Shown in pieces: positions 1 to 8,679 of a stretch of 64,000 nucleotides of DNA (within the stretch, counting starts at the first letter, position 1; the number at the start of each line of letters is the position of its first letter). The stretch spans positions 62,001 through 126,000 of the forward strand of contig NZ_JAMHFY010000014.1 of the NCBI RefSeq assembly GCF_023897015.1, written 5' to 3'. The notes below the pieces were generated by a model. The model was not told where the DNA came from. It searched no databases and saw only the letters and a program-made list of their open reading frames with translations. Origin of the DNA: Desulfosporosinus nitroreducens (GTDB lineage Bacteria > Bacillota > Desulfitobacteriia > Desulfitobacteriales > Desulfitobacteriaceae). The position numbers and the translations under genes were made by a program.

Positions 1-135
1 ATTGGGATCATCAATATCCTGGATGTATCCACCTTTGTCGAAATCTTAAACAATAAAGGGGAGTTAGTGTTGCAGAATCTGCAAAACACTCCAATCAAGG
101 GCCGGCTTCGCAAGGTAAGCAAAGCGGACAGGTAA
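1..135 (+). CDS. C-terminal end of a DEAD-box RNA helicase (DbpA-type RNA-binding domain), partial
   Basis: The frame is open from base 1 to a TAA at 133-135 and gives 44 residues. The string STFVEILNNKG followed by NTPIKGRLRKVSKADR matches the pattern of the C-terminal DbpA RNA-binding domain, an RRM-like fold with a conserved TFVEV/I strand and a basic IKGR(K)VRV ending, found behind the two RecA domains of DbpA/CshA-type helicases. These proteins remodel structured RNA, often rRNA, in the cytoplasm. The body of the gene lies to the left of the window, so helicase motifs cannot be checked. A strong hairpin follows 50 bp downstream and would end the transcript. The family is inferred from this short tail only. 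Confidence 0.6.
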   Translation: MGIINILDVSTFVEILNNKGELVLQNLQNTPIKGRLRKVSKADR

Positions 136-184
136 AAGGAGCCCTGATTTAGATCTCAACTCTCGGTAAAGTGCCGAACACTCA

Positions 185-224
185 AAAACAAGGTGTTTCG
201 CTGTTTAGCGGGACACCTTGTTTT
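185..224. terminator. Strong hairpin, probably a bidirectional terminator
   Basis: A perfect 12-bp stem, AAAACAAGGTGT at 185-196 and its complement at 213-224, encloses a 16-nt loop. It is A-rich on the left and T-rich on the right, so it can end both the helicase gene from the left and the minus-strand gene at 269-565 from the right. Confidence 0.85.
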
Positions 225-268
225 ACTAGTTAACACTAATCAAGAAAAAGCAATTTCACATAACGACC

Positions 269-565
269 CTATTTCATAGTAAATTCGGTTGCTATCGCGT
301 TCGTAAGCATTTCTTTCCAAGAATTAAATTTGGTAGTCTTTACTACATGAGCATCTATGTCTTCATCTGAGATAGCTTCATAATCTTCTTCAGAATTTAC
401 TTCAAATCCACCAGATGACAGCAACTCGTCAATGGAATCAAACTGTGTGTACTGTTGCATAAATTGAGACGAAAAAAGATCGGTAAATGGAATTGAACCT
501 TCTGCGGCATTAGTTGCATTCTGCTGTTGATCGGGCTCAGCTTCAATATTATTGAAATCCTCCAT
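269..565 (-). CDS. Small acidic protein of unknown function
   Basis: Encodes 98 residues from the ATG at 565 (MEDFNNIEAEPD). A GTG at 577 gives four more residues but lies inside the Shine-Dalgarno GGAGAGGTGATC, so the ATG is preferred. The product is acidic, Gln/Asn-rich at the start, has no signal peptide or membrane helix, and ends FNSWKEMLTNAIATEFTMK. No family is recognised. It is a single gene between two terminators. The real ribosome site and clean frame support translation. Confidence 0.6.
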   Translation of the reverse strand: MEDFNNIEAEPDQQQNATNAAEGSIPFTDLFSSQFMQQYTQFDSIDELLSSGGFEVNSEEDYEAISDEDIDAHVVKTTKFNSWKEMLTNAIATEFTMK

Positions 566-942
566 CAAAATGATCACCTCTCCCTTGATTTTCTTTACAT
601 TTTAGTATTGTCCATAGTTACATTGCAGATACCATCTCGTCTTTTTCAATCCTGCCATCCCGGAAACGAACTATACGGCGAGTATAATTCACATTAAACG
701 AAATGATCGTTTATTATTGGTCCATGAGAAATAAAGATGAAAACAAAAGTGAAGCCATTTTTTTTGAGACAGCCCCATGTTCTTTTAATAACCAGTGGGA
801 TACTGCTGGCCGGCAAGGTTTTAGCAGTCTTTAGCGAAGTTATTCCATACTTTTGAGGACAACAAGACCTCTTGGGTAAATCGCTCGGGAGGTCTTGTTT
901 CTTAGGTTAAGCCAACAACCCCCGCTCTCAAAAAGGTTTAAC
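566..942. other. Intergenic region with one hairpin
   Basis: No convincing gene. A hairpin with an 11-bp perfect stem (861-871 AACAAGACCTC with 889-899) sits just past the end of the beta-propeller gene and followed by TTTC on the plus strand. Upstream of it, at about 821-839, is the string GCAGTCTTTAGCGAAG, which also occurs after secF at about 5911-5926. It is a short dispersed repeat of unknown meaning. Confidence 0.5.
861..899. terminator. Hairpin downstream of the beta-propeller gene
   Basis: An 11-bp perfect stem with a 17-nt loop. The T run is better on the plus strand, but its place right after the minus-strand gene at 943-2121 suggests it ends that transcript. Confidence 0.6.
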
Positions 943-2121
943 TTAAAATAATAGAATTGGGGTAATCGCAATTCCAGAAGCATTGAATTCTGCCGGCAGG
1001 GTTGCAATGACCCCATTAATAGCCGTATCGAGCGCCATAACTGATTCATCGTTATTATTCGCGACATAAGCTCGAGAACCGTCGGGGGTAATCGCAATTC
1101 CAAAAGGATCGGTTCCGGCAGGTAAGATAATAGTAGTTAATATCGAATTAATTGCGGTGTTAATTACCGTAACCGAATCGGGCATACCACTATTTGTGAC
1201 ATAGGCTCGTGAACCGTCGGGGGTAATCGCAATTCCAGCAGGATTTCCGGCAGGTAAGATAATAGTAGTCAATATCGTATTCGTTGCCGTGTTAATGACT
1301 GTAACGGTATCATTACCAAAATTCGTAACATAAGCTCGTGAACCGTCGGGGGTAATCGCAATTCCTTCAGGATTGCTTCCGTCAGGTAAGGGAATCGTAG
1401 TCAATATCGTATTCGTTGCCGTGTTAATTACCGTAACCGAATCGGGCGTACCACTATTTGTGACATAGGCTCGTGAACCGTCGGGGGTAATCGCAATTCC
1501 AGCAGGATCACTTCCGTCAGGTAAGGGAATAGTAGTCACAATAGTATTCGTTGCCGTGTTAATTACCGTAACCGAATCAGGCGTACCTCTATTAGTGACA
1601 TAAGCTCGTGAACCGTCGGGAGTAATCGCAACTCCTTTAGGAAAGCTATCGTCAGGTAAGGAAATCGTAGTCAATATCGTATTCGTTGCCGTGTTAATTA
1701 CCGTAACTGAATCATTACCAAGATTCGTAACATATGCAAACAAAAGCTCCTGAATTCGGGAAAGTTCCCCTTCCAGTACATGTTTCTCGATGATTTGTCC
1801 GGCCGAATCTTTTTCCAAAACGGTAATGGCGATGTCGTTGGCACCGAGTCCGCTGGTGAGCACCCGAACCCCAAACACGTCTAGGTCAGCAAAAACGTTA
1901 TCCAGGGTAAAACCAGAATCGGGTGTACCAAATGGATTAAGGGGAACTAGACTGACCACATAGACCGTTTCACTGGTAAATCCGCCTCCAGGGGGATTTA
2001 TTTGGTATACTTCAATACCGACAAGCGCAGGTAGTCGACCGGTATTGAACAATCGAATCGTGAGCTGAGTCGTACGCGGTGTGTCCCTATTATCTATTGG
2101 CCCTGTATCGAAAACAGCCAT
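943..2121 (-). CDS. YVTN-family beta-propeller repeat protein
   Basis: Encodes 392 residues from an ATG at 2121 with Shine-Dalgarno GGGAGG. Residues 1 to about 130 form a separate N-terminal domain (MAVFDTGPIDNRDTPRTTQ...). Then come six blades of about 45 residues, each with the core AYVTNxG, DSVTVINTATNTILTTI and GIAITPDGSR, which is the 40-residue YVTN beta-propeller signature seen in surface and spore-coat proteins of bacteria and archaea. The blades are nearly identical at DNA level, period about 126-135 bp, which points to recent internal duplication. There is no signal peptide, so export is uncertain; spore or exosporium placement is possible but only inferred. A decayed piece of the N-terminal domain recurs near 52400-52545. 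Confidence 0.85.
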   Translation of the reverse strand: MAVFDTGPIDNRDTPRTTQLTIRLFNTGRLPALVGIEVYQINPPGGGFTSETVYVVSLVPLNPFGTPDSGFTLDNVFADLDVFGVRVLTSGLGANDIAITVLEKDSAGQIIEKHVLEGELSRIQELLFAYVTNLGNDSVTVINTATNTILTTISLPDDSFPKGVAITPDGSRAYVTNRGTPDSVTVINTATNTIVTTIPLPDGSDPAGIAITPDGSRAYVTNSGTPDSVTVINTATNTILTTIPLPDGSNPEGIAITPDGSRAYVTNFGNDTVTVINTATNTILTTIILPAGNPAGIAITPDGSRAYVTNSGMPDSVTVINTAINSILTTIILPAGTDPFGIAITPDGSRAYVANNNDESVMALDTAINGVIATLPAEFNASGIAITPILLF

Positions 2122-2547
2122 AATAATGCCTCCCTATCAAGTCATATTATATAGATTAGTGTATGTCTGATAGAGTTGATTGGTGTACAAGCCAATTTTG
2201 AAACTTCTAGTAATCGACCACTAAAAAATTTAAACTGCGTATTTGGTCAGTCAAACGCCCATTAGCTGTCGCAATTACATGGGAACATATTAACTTCCTG
2301 GGCGAGTATAAGTTTGATTCGAAGCAAATAACAACGTTAAAAACTTTACGCCCGCTAAATAGTTCAACCGGTTATTCCAAAGAGTAGGGAAAACTGTTTT
2401 TACCTCCCCTTAAATATCTTAGGGTATAATTTCGTTAAAATGTAGCGGTCCATTAATACTGCCAGATACATTTGTATGAAAATTATTTTTAAAACAGTGA
2501 ACCATTTAAGATATTCAATACACTTTAGTATAGGAGGGCAACTTTTA
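2122..2547. promoter_or_regulatory. Divergent intergenic region upstream of the YVTN gene and the sigma-factor gene
   Basis: About 430 bp without a gene. A TATAAT box lies at about 2427-2432 facing the sigma gene; no good -35 box at the right distance was found. That would fit dependence on a non-housekeeping sigma factor, possibly autoregulation, but this is weak. Confidence 0.3.
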
Positions 2548-2589
2548 ATGTGTAAGGAAGAAGGAACGATATGGAGAACACCGACTTAA
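2548..2589 (+). CDS. Short leader ORF overlapping the sigma-factor start
   Basis: ATG at 2548 follows a strong AGGAGGG and encodes MCKEEGTIWRTPT before a TAA at 2587-2589. It overlaps the first 19 bases of the sigma gene in another frame. The sigma gene has a weaker ribosome site (AGAAGGAACG) inside this ORF. Ribosomes reading the leader would end 16 bases past the sigma start, a layout that fits translational coupling. Expression is not shown. Confidence 0.4.
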   Translation: MCKEEGTIWRTPT

Positions 2590-3173
2590 TGAAACGATGT
2601 CAATTGGGTGATCTAGATAGCTTTAGCGAGCTTTATCACCTACACAGAAAGAAGGCTTTAGGAACTGCTTACCTTATATCCAACCAAAAAGGAATCGCAG
2701 AGGATATCGTACAGGAATCCTTTATCGAATGCTTCCGAAAAATCCGAACCCTAAAAAATCCAGAAGCCTTTGAGGCATGGTTTTATAAGATTCTGGTGAG
2801 AACAGGTTGGAGGATGGTAAAAAAGCACAACTACTTTCTCCTCGTTGGTGACCAAACTATAGAAGGATTAAGCGCAACCATCATGGATTCCAATTCCGAA
2901 TTGGATACCAGCGTGACCAACCTGATGGTACATGAAGCATTAGCTCAATTAAGTTTACCATTGAAAACTGTCGTCATACTATATTACTTTAATGATATGA
3001 CCATTGAGAAAATTTCAAAGGTTTTGGGCTGCTTTCCGGGAACTGTAAAATCTAGGCTTTATAATGCTAGAATACAGCTCCATGATGTACTTAATGAAAA
3101 CGAACTTAATGAGCCGGCTGTAAATATTTTTTTTAGTAAAAGAAAGGAGTATGGGCTTAATGGAAATACATGA
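2571..3173 (+). CDS. ECF-type RNA polymerase sigma-70 factor
   Basis: Encodes 200 residues. Region 2 is visible at about 10-75 (FSELYHLHRKKALGTAYLI, then EDIVQESFIECFRKI) and region 4 at about 125-175 (LPLKTVVILYYFNDMTIEKI followed by a helix-turn-helix with GTVKSRLYNAR). Length and the two-region layout fit extracytoplasmic-function sigma factors, which direct RNA polymerase to stress promoters. The 3-prime end overlaps a membrane-protein gene that starts at 3160, the classic place for the cognate anti-sigma factor. The C-terminal tail after region 4 is about 20 residues longer than usual. Confidence 0.92.
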   Translation: MENTDLMKRCQLGDLDSFSELYHLHRKKALGTAYLISNQKGIAEDIVQESFIECFRKIRTLKNPEAFEAWFYKILVRTGWRMVKKHNYFLLVGDQTIEGLSATIMDSNSELDTSVTNLMVHEALAQLSLPLKTVVILYYFNDMTIEKISKVLGCFPGTVKSRLYNARIQLHDVLNENELNEPAVNIFFSKRKEYGLNGNT

Positions 3174-3696
3174 ACTCGATAACAAAATAAAAAGGGCACT
3201 TTTTTGTAAAACAAATGAAATAGAATCGTCGGAAGAAACTTTCACACTAATTCTTGCCGGTCTTGAAAAGAAGCAAGCATGTAGGACTTTTAAAACAAGC
3301 TATAAACATTACATTATAGCCTTTATATGTGCGCTTTCTGTGATATTTGGAACAACATTAATCCTATCGGTGGATGTAAAGTCTTCTGACATGGAATTGA
3401 TAAACACCGTTAAAACAGTGATTATTTTGGATAAGAGTAATAAAGTTATTGAAAAGAATGCAGACGAAGTAATTAAACATGCTGCCATTAGCGATAATAC
3501 CCAGATAGCCAATGCTGATACTTCAAAAACAGTAGGTGTAAGTGTCTTCCTTTTACAAACATTAGCAGGATGTTTTTTGTTGAATCAAGTAAACGATTTA
3601 GAATTATATCTAAGACTTTTGATCATTGGAAGAATGACACTTGCACAAACCTGGTATGATAATAAGTTTTGGCATAGACAAGTCCCATCTTATTAA
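3160..3696 (+). CDS. Single-pass membrane protein, probable anti-sigma factor
   Basis: Start chosen at ATG 3160 (MEIHELDNKIKRALFC) because GGAG at 3146-3149 is 10 nt away; an upstream ATG at 3151 is only one base from it. The gene overlaps the sigma gene by 14 bp. The product has a cytoplasmic N-terminus of about 45 residues, one membrane helix (YIIAFICALSVIFGTTLIL) and an outer domain. This topology, with the sigma gene upstream, fits a membrane anti-sigma factor of the kind whose outer part is DUF4367-like. The C-terminal 45 residues (from LLQTLAGCFLLNQ) look short for that domain, so it may be truncated. No zinc-binding HxxxCxxC motif is present. Confidence 0.6.
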   Translation: MEIHELDNKIKRALFCKTNEIESSEETFTLILAGLEKKQACRTFKTSYKHYIIAFICALSVIFGTTLILSVDVKSSDMELINTVKTVIILDKSNKVIEKNADEVIKHAAISDNTQIANADTSKTVGVSVFLLQTLAGCFLLNQVNDLELYLRLLIIGRMTLAQTWYDNKFWHRQVPSY

Positions 3697-3711
3697 CAGG
3701 GAGGAAAGCAG

Positions 3712-4950
3712 ATGAGAAGGGGAAACATCATCAAATTGGTAGCGCTTGTGCTATTTGTGGCAGTAGCTGTTGCCTTATCGATTAAACCCCTTGTGGATCC
3801 CGCAAAGGGCATACCGTTGGGACTTGACTTACGCGGTGGAGTGCATTTGGTACTACAGGCTGAACCAAATAAAAACGGCGCTCTGATAACTAGTGATGAG
3901 ATGGACAAAGCAAAAGCGATCATCGCCAAGCGGGTCAATGATCTTGGGGTATCTGAACCCATAGTTCAAGTAGACTATGATAAGAAACGGGTCGTTGTCG
4001 ATTTAGCCGGTATTACTGATCCTGACAAAGCTGTGGATATTCTAAAAACTACGGCAAAGTTAACGTTTAGAGATCCAAAAGGAAATATTGTGTTGCAAGG
4101 TGATGAACTAACGGATGCTAGGGCAGGGCAAGGTCAGGATCCAAATCAAGGGTTTATTGTTAATTTAACATTCTCGTCTGACGGGACCAAAAAGTTTACT
4201 GATTTAACGACCAAGTATATCGGTCAACAAATTGGCATCTATCTGGATGATAAACTTTTGAAAAATCCAGAGGTTAGAATGCCAATTACTAATGGTCAAG
4301 CTTACATCGACCATTATGCAACCTTGGAGGCTGCAGCAAATGATGCTGTCCTCATGCGTTCCGGCTCATTGCCGGTGAGCATGAGCATTGCTGAGAAGCG
4401 TCAGGTGGGAGCATCTTTAGGGATTGACTTCTTACACAAAAGCATTAAGGCTGGAATTTATGGTTTAATCTTTATCTTTCTCTTTATGCTTGTTTTCTAT
4501 CGGTTACCGGGGGTTGTGGCCGATTTCTCCTTGATCGTATATGGTCTAATTGTCCTTTGGATTTTTTGGATGTTTCGAGTGGTACTTACTCTTCCGGGCA
4601 TCGCGGGTTTTATCCTTTCCATTGGGATGGCCGTGGATTTTAATATCATTATCTATGAACGTGTTAAAGAGGAAGTTCTGGCCGGGAAATCCCTGCGGGC
4701 TGGGATAGAATCCGGGTTTAGCCGGGCCTTCATTACGGTTATTGATGCCCACGTTACGACGTTCATAGCTGCGATGACCCTTTATTATTTCGGAACTGGC
4801 TCCATCAAAGGATTTGCGCTGACCTTGGGTGTCGGGATTATTGCGAGTTTGTTTACTGCGATTACATTTACGCGGTTCGTGTTACGATTAATCGTAGGGA
4901 TCAGTCCCAAATTAGAGACAACATGGTTTGGCGTTAGGAGGGCTATATAA
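3712..4950 (+). CDS. secD: Protein translocase subunit SecD
   Basis: Encodes 412 residues with a good GGGAGG ribosome site. SecD forms a membrane complex with SecF that uses the proton or sodium gradient to help late steps of Sec-dependent export. An N-terminal membrane helix (residues 6-24) precedes GIPLGLDLRGGVHLVLQAEP, the LDLRGG(V/I)H signature. A large outer P1 domain follows, then the five-helix RND-type membrane domain from about residue 245 with GMAVDFNIIIYERVKEE. The length is short compared with E. coli SecD but normal for Firmicutes. It overlaps secF by one base. The sigma/anti-sigma pair just upstream ends 15 bp before it, so read-through is possible. Confidence 0.97.
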   Translation: MRRGNIIKLVALVLFVAVAVALSIKPLVDPAKGIPLGLDLRGGVHLVLQAEPNKNGALITSDEMDKAKAIIAKRVNDLGVSEPIVQVDYDKKRVVVDLAGITDPDKAVDILKTTAKLTFRDPKGNIVLQGDELTDARAGQGQDPNQGFIVNLTFSSDGTKKFTDLTTKYIGQQIGIYLDDKLLKNPEVRMPITNGQAYIDHYATLEAAANDAVLMRSGSLPVSMSIAEKRQVGASLGIDFLHKSIKAGIYGLIFIFLFMLVFYRLPGVVADFSLIVYGLIVLWIFWMFRVVLTLPGIAGFILSIGMAVDFNIIIYERVKEEVLAGKSLRAGIESGFSRAFITVIDAHVTTFIAAMTLYYFGTGSIKGFALTLGVGIIASLFTAITFTRFVLRLIVGISPKLETTWFGVRRAI

Positions 4951-5879
4951 TGGAAGAAGGTCATCCGGCGACTTATGATGAAGTTCAAAAGATACATCCA
5001 CTCTATTTTAACATTGTTAAGAAACGGTATTGGTGGTTTGCTCTTTCGTTATTGATTATTGTGCCAGGAATTATTTCCCTCTTTATGCAAGGCTTAAATT
5101 TAGGGATTGATTTCAAAGGCGGAACGATGATTGAGATGACGTTCAAGAATCCTGCCAACCAGGCGGCTATTACAGATACAATGAAATCTGTTGGACTTTT
5201 AGGCCCATCTGTGCAGATGTCCAGTGGAAATACTGCTTTGATCAGAACCTCGGCACTTGACCAAGATAAACAAAACGAATTAATGACGGCTTTGCAAACC
5301 AAGGTTGGAGAGTATGAGAAAACGACTCTTAAGGTTGACTTAGTAGGCCCGGCGATGGGGCAAGAACTGACTCGAAACGCTTTTAAAGCTTTAATCATTG
5401 CCATTGGATTAATGATCGCCTATATTTCGTTTAGGTTTCAGTTTGTCTTTGCTATCTCCGGGATTATCGCTCTATTACATGATGTTTTAGTAGTCGTGGG
5501 CCTTTTCTCGTTGTTTCAATGGCAAATCGATTCGACGTTTGTGGCGGCAGTCTTGACAATCTTTGGTTACTCCATAAACGATACTGTGGTTATCTTTGAC
5601 CGAATTCGTGAGAATGAAGCCAAGATGAAGCGTGGAGACAGTTATGAGGACATGGTTGATAAGTCCGTCTGGCAGACCATGCACCGATCCGTCAATACGG
5701 TCACAACGGTCTTGATCGCCTTGTTCTCGATATTTATTCTAGGTGGGGAATCGACAAAAGTCTTTTCTTTGGCTATGCTAATTGGGGTATTCAGTGGAGC
5801 ATATTCCTCGATCTTTAATGCTAGCCAAATCCTCGTGGAAATCAAGAAACATATGAAGCCCTACCCCATTTATGAATGA
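4950..5879 (+). CDS. secF: Protein translocase subunit SecF
   Basis: Encodes 309 residues and starts within the SecD stop codon (TAATG arrangement), so the two are translationally coupled. A first helix at about 22-43 is followed by GLNLGIDFKGGTMIEMTF, the SecF version of the FKGG motif. The C-terminal membrane domain has TIFGYSINDTVVIFDRIREN, the conserved SecF signature. It is the partner of SecD in protein export. A hairpin 280 bp downstream is the first visible stop for the transcript. Confidence 0.97.
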   Translation: MEEGHPATYDEVQKIHPLYFNIVKKRYWWFALSLLIIVPGIISLFMQGLNLGIDFKGGTMIEMTFKNPANQAAITDTMKSVGLLGPSVQMSSGNTALIRTSALDQDKQNELMTALQTKVGEYEKTTLKVDLVGPAMGQELTRNAFKALIIAIGLMIAYISFRFQFVFAISGIIALLHDVLVVVGLFSLFQWQIDSTFVAAVLTIFGYSINDTVVIFDRIRENEAKMKRGDSYEDMVDKSVWQTMHRSVNTVTTVLIALFSIFILGGESTKVFSLAMLIGVFSGAYSSIFNASQILVEIKKHMKPYPIYE

Positions 5880-6368
5880 TTTCTATCCTTCTTTTTGTGT
5901 CAACACATTTGCAGTCTTTAGCGAAGGTTTAATACTTCGTCACACTCCGCAGGGTACATGGATTAAAGTAAAATGAATCTACTGCCCAAACCCTCATACT
6001 TCATCTTTTTCGCCTCCCCGCTTGTACCAGAGTAACCTTCACTAAAAAAATATACATTTCCTTTCTTGATACAACTGTTATTGATAATTATCCTTATTGT
6101 TTCGGTATTCCGAATAATTATTACGCACTTAAACTGTAAAATGTGATCACCATAATGCTGAAGGGATTAAGCTGAGAGCTTAGTCCCTTTTCCATGAAAA
6201 CATCTTCAATCCTCTCAACACACCAATTGCAACTCGAATGAAAAGACAGTTTATTCCGCTCGACCTATCTGTGGAAGCTTGACCCACGACTTTGCAATTG
6301 ATGCTTCCCTCAATCTATGACAGTATTTGTTAATCTAAATTAACTCCCTCTGAGCATAGCATATATCG
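5880..6368. other. Intergenic region after secF with one terminator-like hairpin
   Basis: No gene was found on either strand. It holds a second copy of GCAGTCTTTAGCGAAG near 5911, and the hairpin described at 6161-6192. The remainder is AT-rich and contains no clear promoter pair. Confidence 0.5.
6161..6192 (+). terminator. Hairpin terminator, 13-bp stem
   Basis: AAGGGATTAAGCT at 6161-6173 pairs with AGCTTAGTCCCTT at 6177-6189 (one T-G wobble, 3-nt loop), followed by TTT. It could end the secDF transcript or a short RNA. Confidence 0.6.
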
Positions 6369-7550
6369 TTGTCATTTCATTTTGGGGGGAGGAGTGTAAT
6401 TGGGACTATAAAAGGAGGCTGGAACCTCCTTAGTGTAATGCTGTTAATTCTAATAGTTCTCATGGTATCCGACGTCAGCAGTGCAGCTAGTGAATCGAAG
6501 ATAAGAATTACTCAAGTAGAGGCTAACTTACCGGACATTACGTTATTTGTGCAATTGGAAAACATCGATATGGATAGTGCTAAACTTAAAAAGAATTTGA
6601 GTATTAAAATTAACAATAGCCCTACCCAAATAACCGACATTCAGTCTGTCAAGAAAGGGAGCGGAGTCTCTGAAAACACTGCCTACCTGGTCCTAGTCGA
6701 TACATCGGTATCTATGCGAAACCAGTTGAGTGAACTTCAAATTTTATTGGAAGAATTATTAGGCTTTGGCACATCGAAGGATGCAACGACTGTCTTTGGT
6801 GTCAGCAACAGGTTACAAACAATTAAGGATTTTGCAGAAACCGATGCTGTAGAAACTGTGATTAAATCTACTGGAAATGCTATTTCTTTGGGTTCAAAGA
6901 CAGGGACCTATCTATACTCGGGAATCCGGGAAGCTTATGATGAAGGTAGGACGGCCCAAGACATTCCTGCGCGGCGTATCATTGTACTTATCACCGACGG
7001 CGGCGTTGATGGGGACTGTTTGAGTCGTGATGATCTTAAAAACTATCTCGATGTTGACAGATTACCTGTTTATACCTTAATTTTAAACGAGCAAGCTTCG
7101 ATGGATCAGGAGTTCAAGAACGCAGCTGACCAAATTTCCCAGAAGACGGGTGGCCAATCCTTTATTAGTACGAGCGGAAATGAGCTCTTCGCTCAGTTTA
7201 AAGCGTCGATGGAGAAAGGCAGCGTCATTAGGCTGCGCTGTGATAATTTTAAAGGGTTTAATCTGCAGGCTAATTTAAACCTATCATTGGCAGGGGATCA
7301 GGGGGAAATCAAAGAAACGGCCAAATTTACAGCCACTCCAGCCCAAAAAGATAAAGATGGGGTTAATAATCAGCAAAATTTAAAAACAAGCTATTATGGA
7401 GTTGCAGTGATCCTAATCCCTATGATCCTAAGTTTGGCCATTATCTTTGCTTCAGTGTGGTTATTAATGAAACGAAGTACTCAACAAGGCTTGACGCCTG
7501 ATAGCACATGCCGCATTGAAAAGGGAGAAGAGTCACAGTATAAGGAGTAG
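6369..7550 (+). CDS. VWA-domain membrane-anchored protein
   Basis: Encodes up to 393 residues. A secretion signal (WNLLSVMLLILIVLMVSDVSSAAS) leads to an outer part, and a membrane helix near residues 348-370 (VAVILIPMILSLAIIFASVWLL) is followed by a short basic/acidic tail. The von Willebrand A fold at about 100-280 shows the metal-site motif LVDTSVSMRNQ (DxSxS) and IVLITDGGVDGD with its second Asp. VWA domains bind protein partners through a metal ion. The start is unclear: the Shine-Dalgarno GGGGGGAGGAG at 6382-6394 lies after the TTG at 6369, an in-frame ATT lies at 6399, and the first in-frame ATG is 6438, which lacks a well-placed ribosome site and would remove the Lys in the signal n-region. 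A terminator at 7582 follows. Confidence 0.85.
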   Translation: MSFHFGGRSVIGTIKGGWNLLSVMLLILIVLMVSDVSSAASESKIRITQVEANLPDITLFVQLENIDMDSAKLKKNLSIKINNSPTQITDIQSVKKGSGVSENTAYLVLVDTSVSMRNQLSELQILLEELLGFGTSKDATTVFGVSNRLQTIKDFAETDAVETVIKSTGNAISLGSKTGTYLYSGIREAYDEGRTAQDIPARRIIVLITDGGVDGDCLSRDDLKNYLDVDRLPVYTLILNEQASMDQEFKNAADQISQKTGGQSFISTSGNELFAQFKASMEKGSVIRLRCDNFKGFNLQANLNLSLAGDQGEIKETAKFTATPAQKDKDGVNNQQNLKTSYYGVAVILIPMILSLAIIFASVWLLMKRSTQQGLTPDSTCRIEKGEESQYKE

Positions 7551-7581
7551 GGAAAGACTAGAAAACTTGGTGAGTAGTACA

Positions 7582-7620
7582 AGAAATGCGAGGCAACGTT
7601 GCGGCCTCGCATTTCTTTCT
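7582..7620 (+). terminator. Rho-independent terminator of the VWA gene
   Basis: A perfect 13-bp stem, AGAAATGCGAGGC at 7582-7594 with its complement at 7604-7616, loop of 9, followed by TTCTTTC. Confidence 0.88.
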
Positions 7621-7737
7621 TCAATTTATGAGAGATATCCAGGCTAAGAAGTGCTATTATAATGTTATTGCAGAAGAGCCAAAAGGATTGTATGGACGCT
7701 GCATGTTGAAGTTACTTAAAGGATGGAGATAATCACA

Positions 7738-8658
7738 ATGCCAACAGGAAAGAAGCTAATTTATTTGACATTGGTGTTAGTTGTCATGTCTTGGGGTTTG
7801 AATGTTGTAATGATTAAGTTCCTAACACAGCAGATGTCGCCAATATTGGTAGCCGCAATAAGAATGCCCCTTGCGGGAATCATTTTGTTACTTTTAGCTT
7901 TTAAAAAATACGGGTTATATAATCCAACTAAAAAACAGTGGGGATTGCTTTTATGGATTGGATTAATCTCTGTCTGCATACATCAGTTGCTATTGGGCTA
8001 TGGAGTTTCTGTCACATCATCCACAAATGCTTCCCTAATTCTCGGCTTAAATCCTCTGACGACTGCGCTTCTGGCATCCGTATTTGTAGGCGAAAAATTC
8101 ACAAGGAATTTAGGGTTCGGAATTCTCTTAGGATTTGCAGGGGTTGTTTTGGTAGTATTCTCAAAATCCCCAGATGGATCCTTCGAATTTTCGTTAATCG
8201 GAGATGTCATTATGTTCTTAGCCATGTTGACCTATGTCATTGGGGGTTTGCTGATAAAAAAATTGTTGGAAACGACGATTCCAACCTTAGTAGTGACCGC
8301 CTATTCTACCTTAATAGGAGGGGTATTGCTAAATATCGGAACGCTGGCTTCCTTTGGGCCTTCGGTTTATGGACAGATTCATTTATCTTCAACGGCTGTA
8401 CTTATCTTATTATTATCAGCCTGGGGAGCTACAGCATTAGGTACATTGGGCTGGAACGACGGTATTAGACATTTGGGTGCCAACAGAACGGCTATGTTTT
8501 TAAACGGCATGCCTTTTGCGGGCATGATCGGTGGTGTCGTCTTTTTAAATGAGACAATTGGTTGGATACATATTCTAGCCCTTATTTTCACTACCTTGGG
8601 AATCGTCATCGGGAGTATGAAGCAAAACAAGGTCATTCTGGAATCGTGTGAATTGTAA
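7738..8658 (+). CDS. EamA/DMT-family transporter (RhaT-like exporter)
   Basis: Encodes 306 residues from ATG 7738 (MPTGKKLIYLTLV). An ATG at 7723 lies inside the ribosome site GGATGGAGAT, so the later one is chosen. About ten hydrophobic helices are visible in two similar halves, the EamA repeat arrangement; LSWGLNVVMIKF-type and SSTNASLILGLNPLTTALLA segments in the first half are typical. Members export amino acids, metabolites or toxic compounds, but the substrate cannot be read from sequence. It stands alone, convergent with the next gene. Confidence 0.9.
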   Translation: MPTGKKLIYLTLVLVVMSWGLNVVMIKFLTQQMSPILVAAIRMPLAGIILLLLAFKKYGLYNPTKKQWGLLLWIGLISVCIHQLLLGYGVSVTSSTNASLILGLNPLTTALLASVFVGEKFTRNLGFGILLGFAGVVLVVFSKSPDGSFEFSLIGDVIMFLAMLTYVIGGLLIKKLLETTIPTLVVTAYSTLIGGVLLNIGTLASFGPSVYGQIHLSSTAVLILLLSAWGATALGTLGWNDGIRHLGANRTAMFLNGMPFAGMIGGVVFLNETIGWIHILALIFTTLGIVIGSMKQNKVILESCEL

Positions 8659-8679
8659 CCTTCGATCATGACACTATTA

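Noticed and set aside
840-1103. Minus-strand frame of 87 codons overlapping the YVTN gene
   Set aside because: It lies in another frame of the repeat protein and has no ribosome site.
960-1740. Regular 126-135-bp repeats that could look like a CRISPR array
   Set aside because: They are in frame and encode YVTN beta-propeller blades; there are no short unique spacers.
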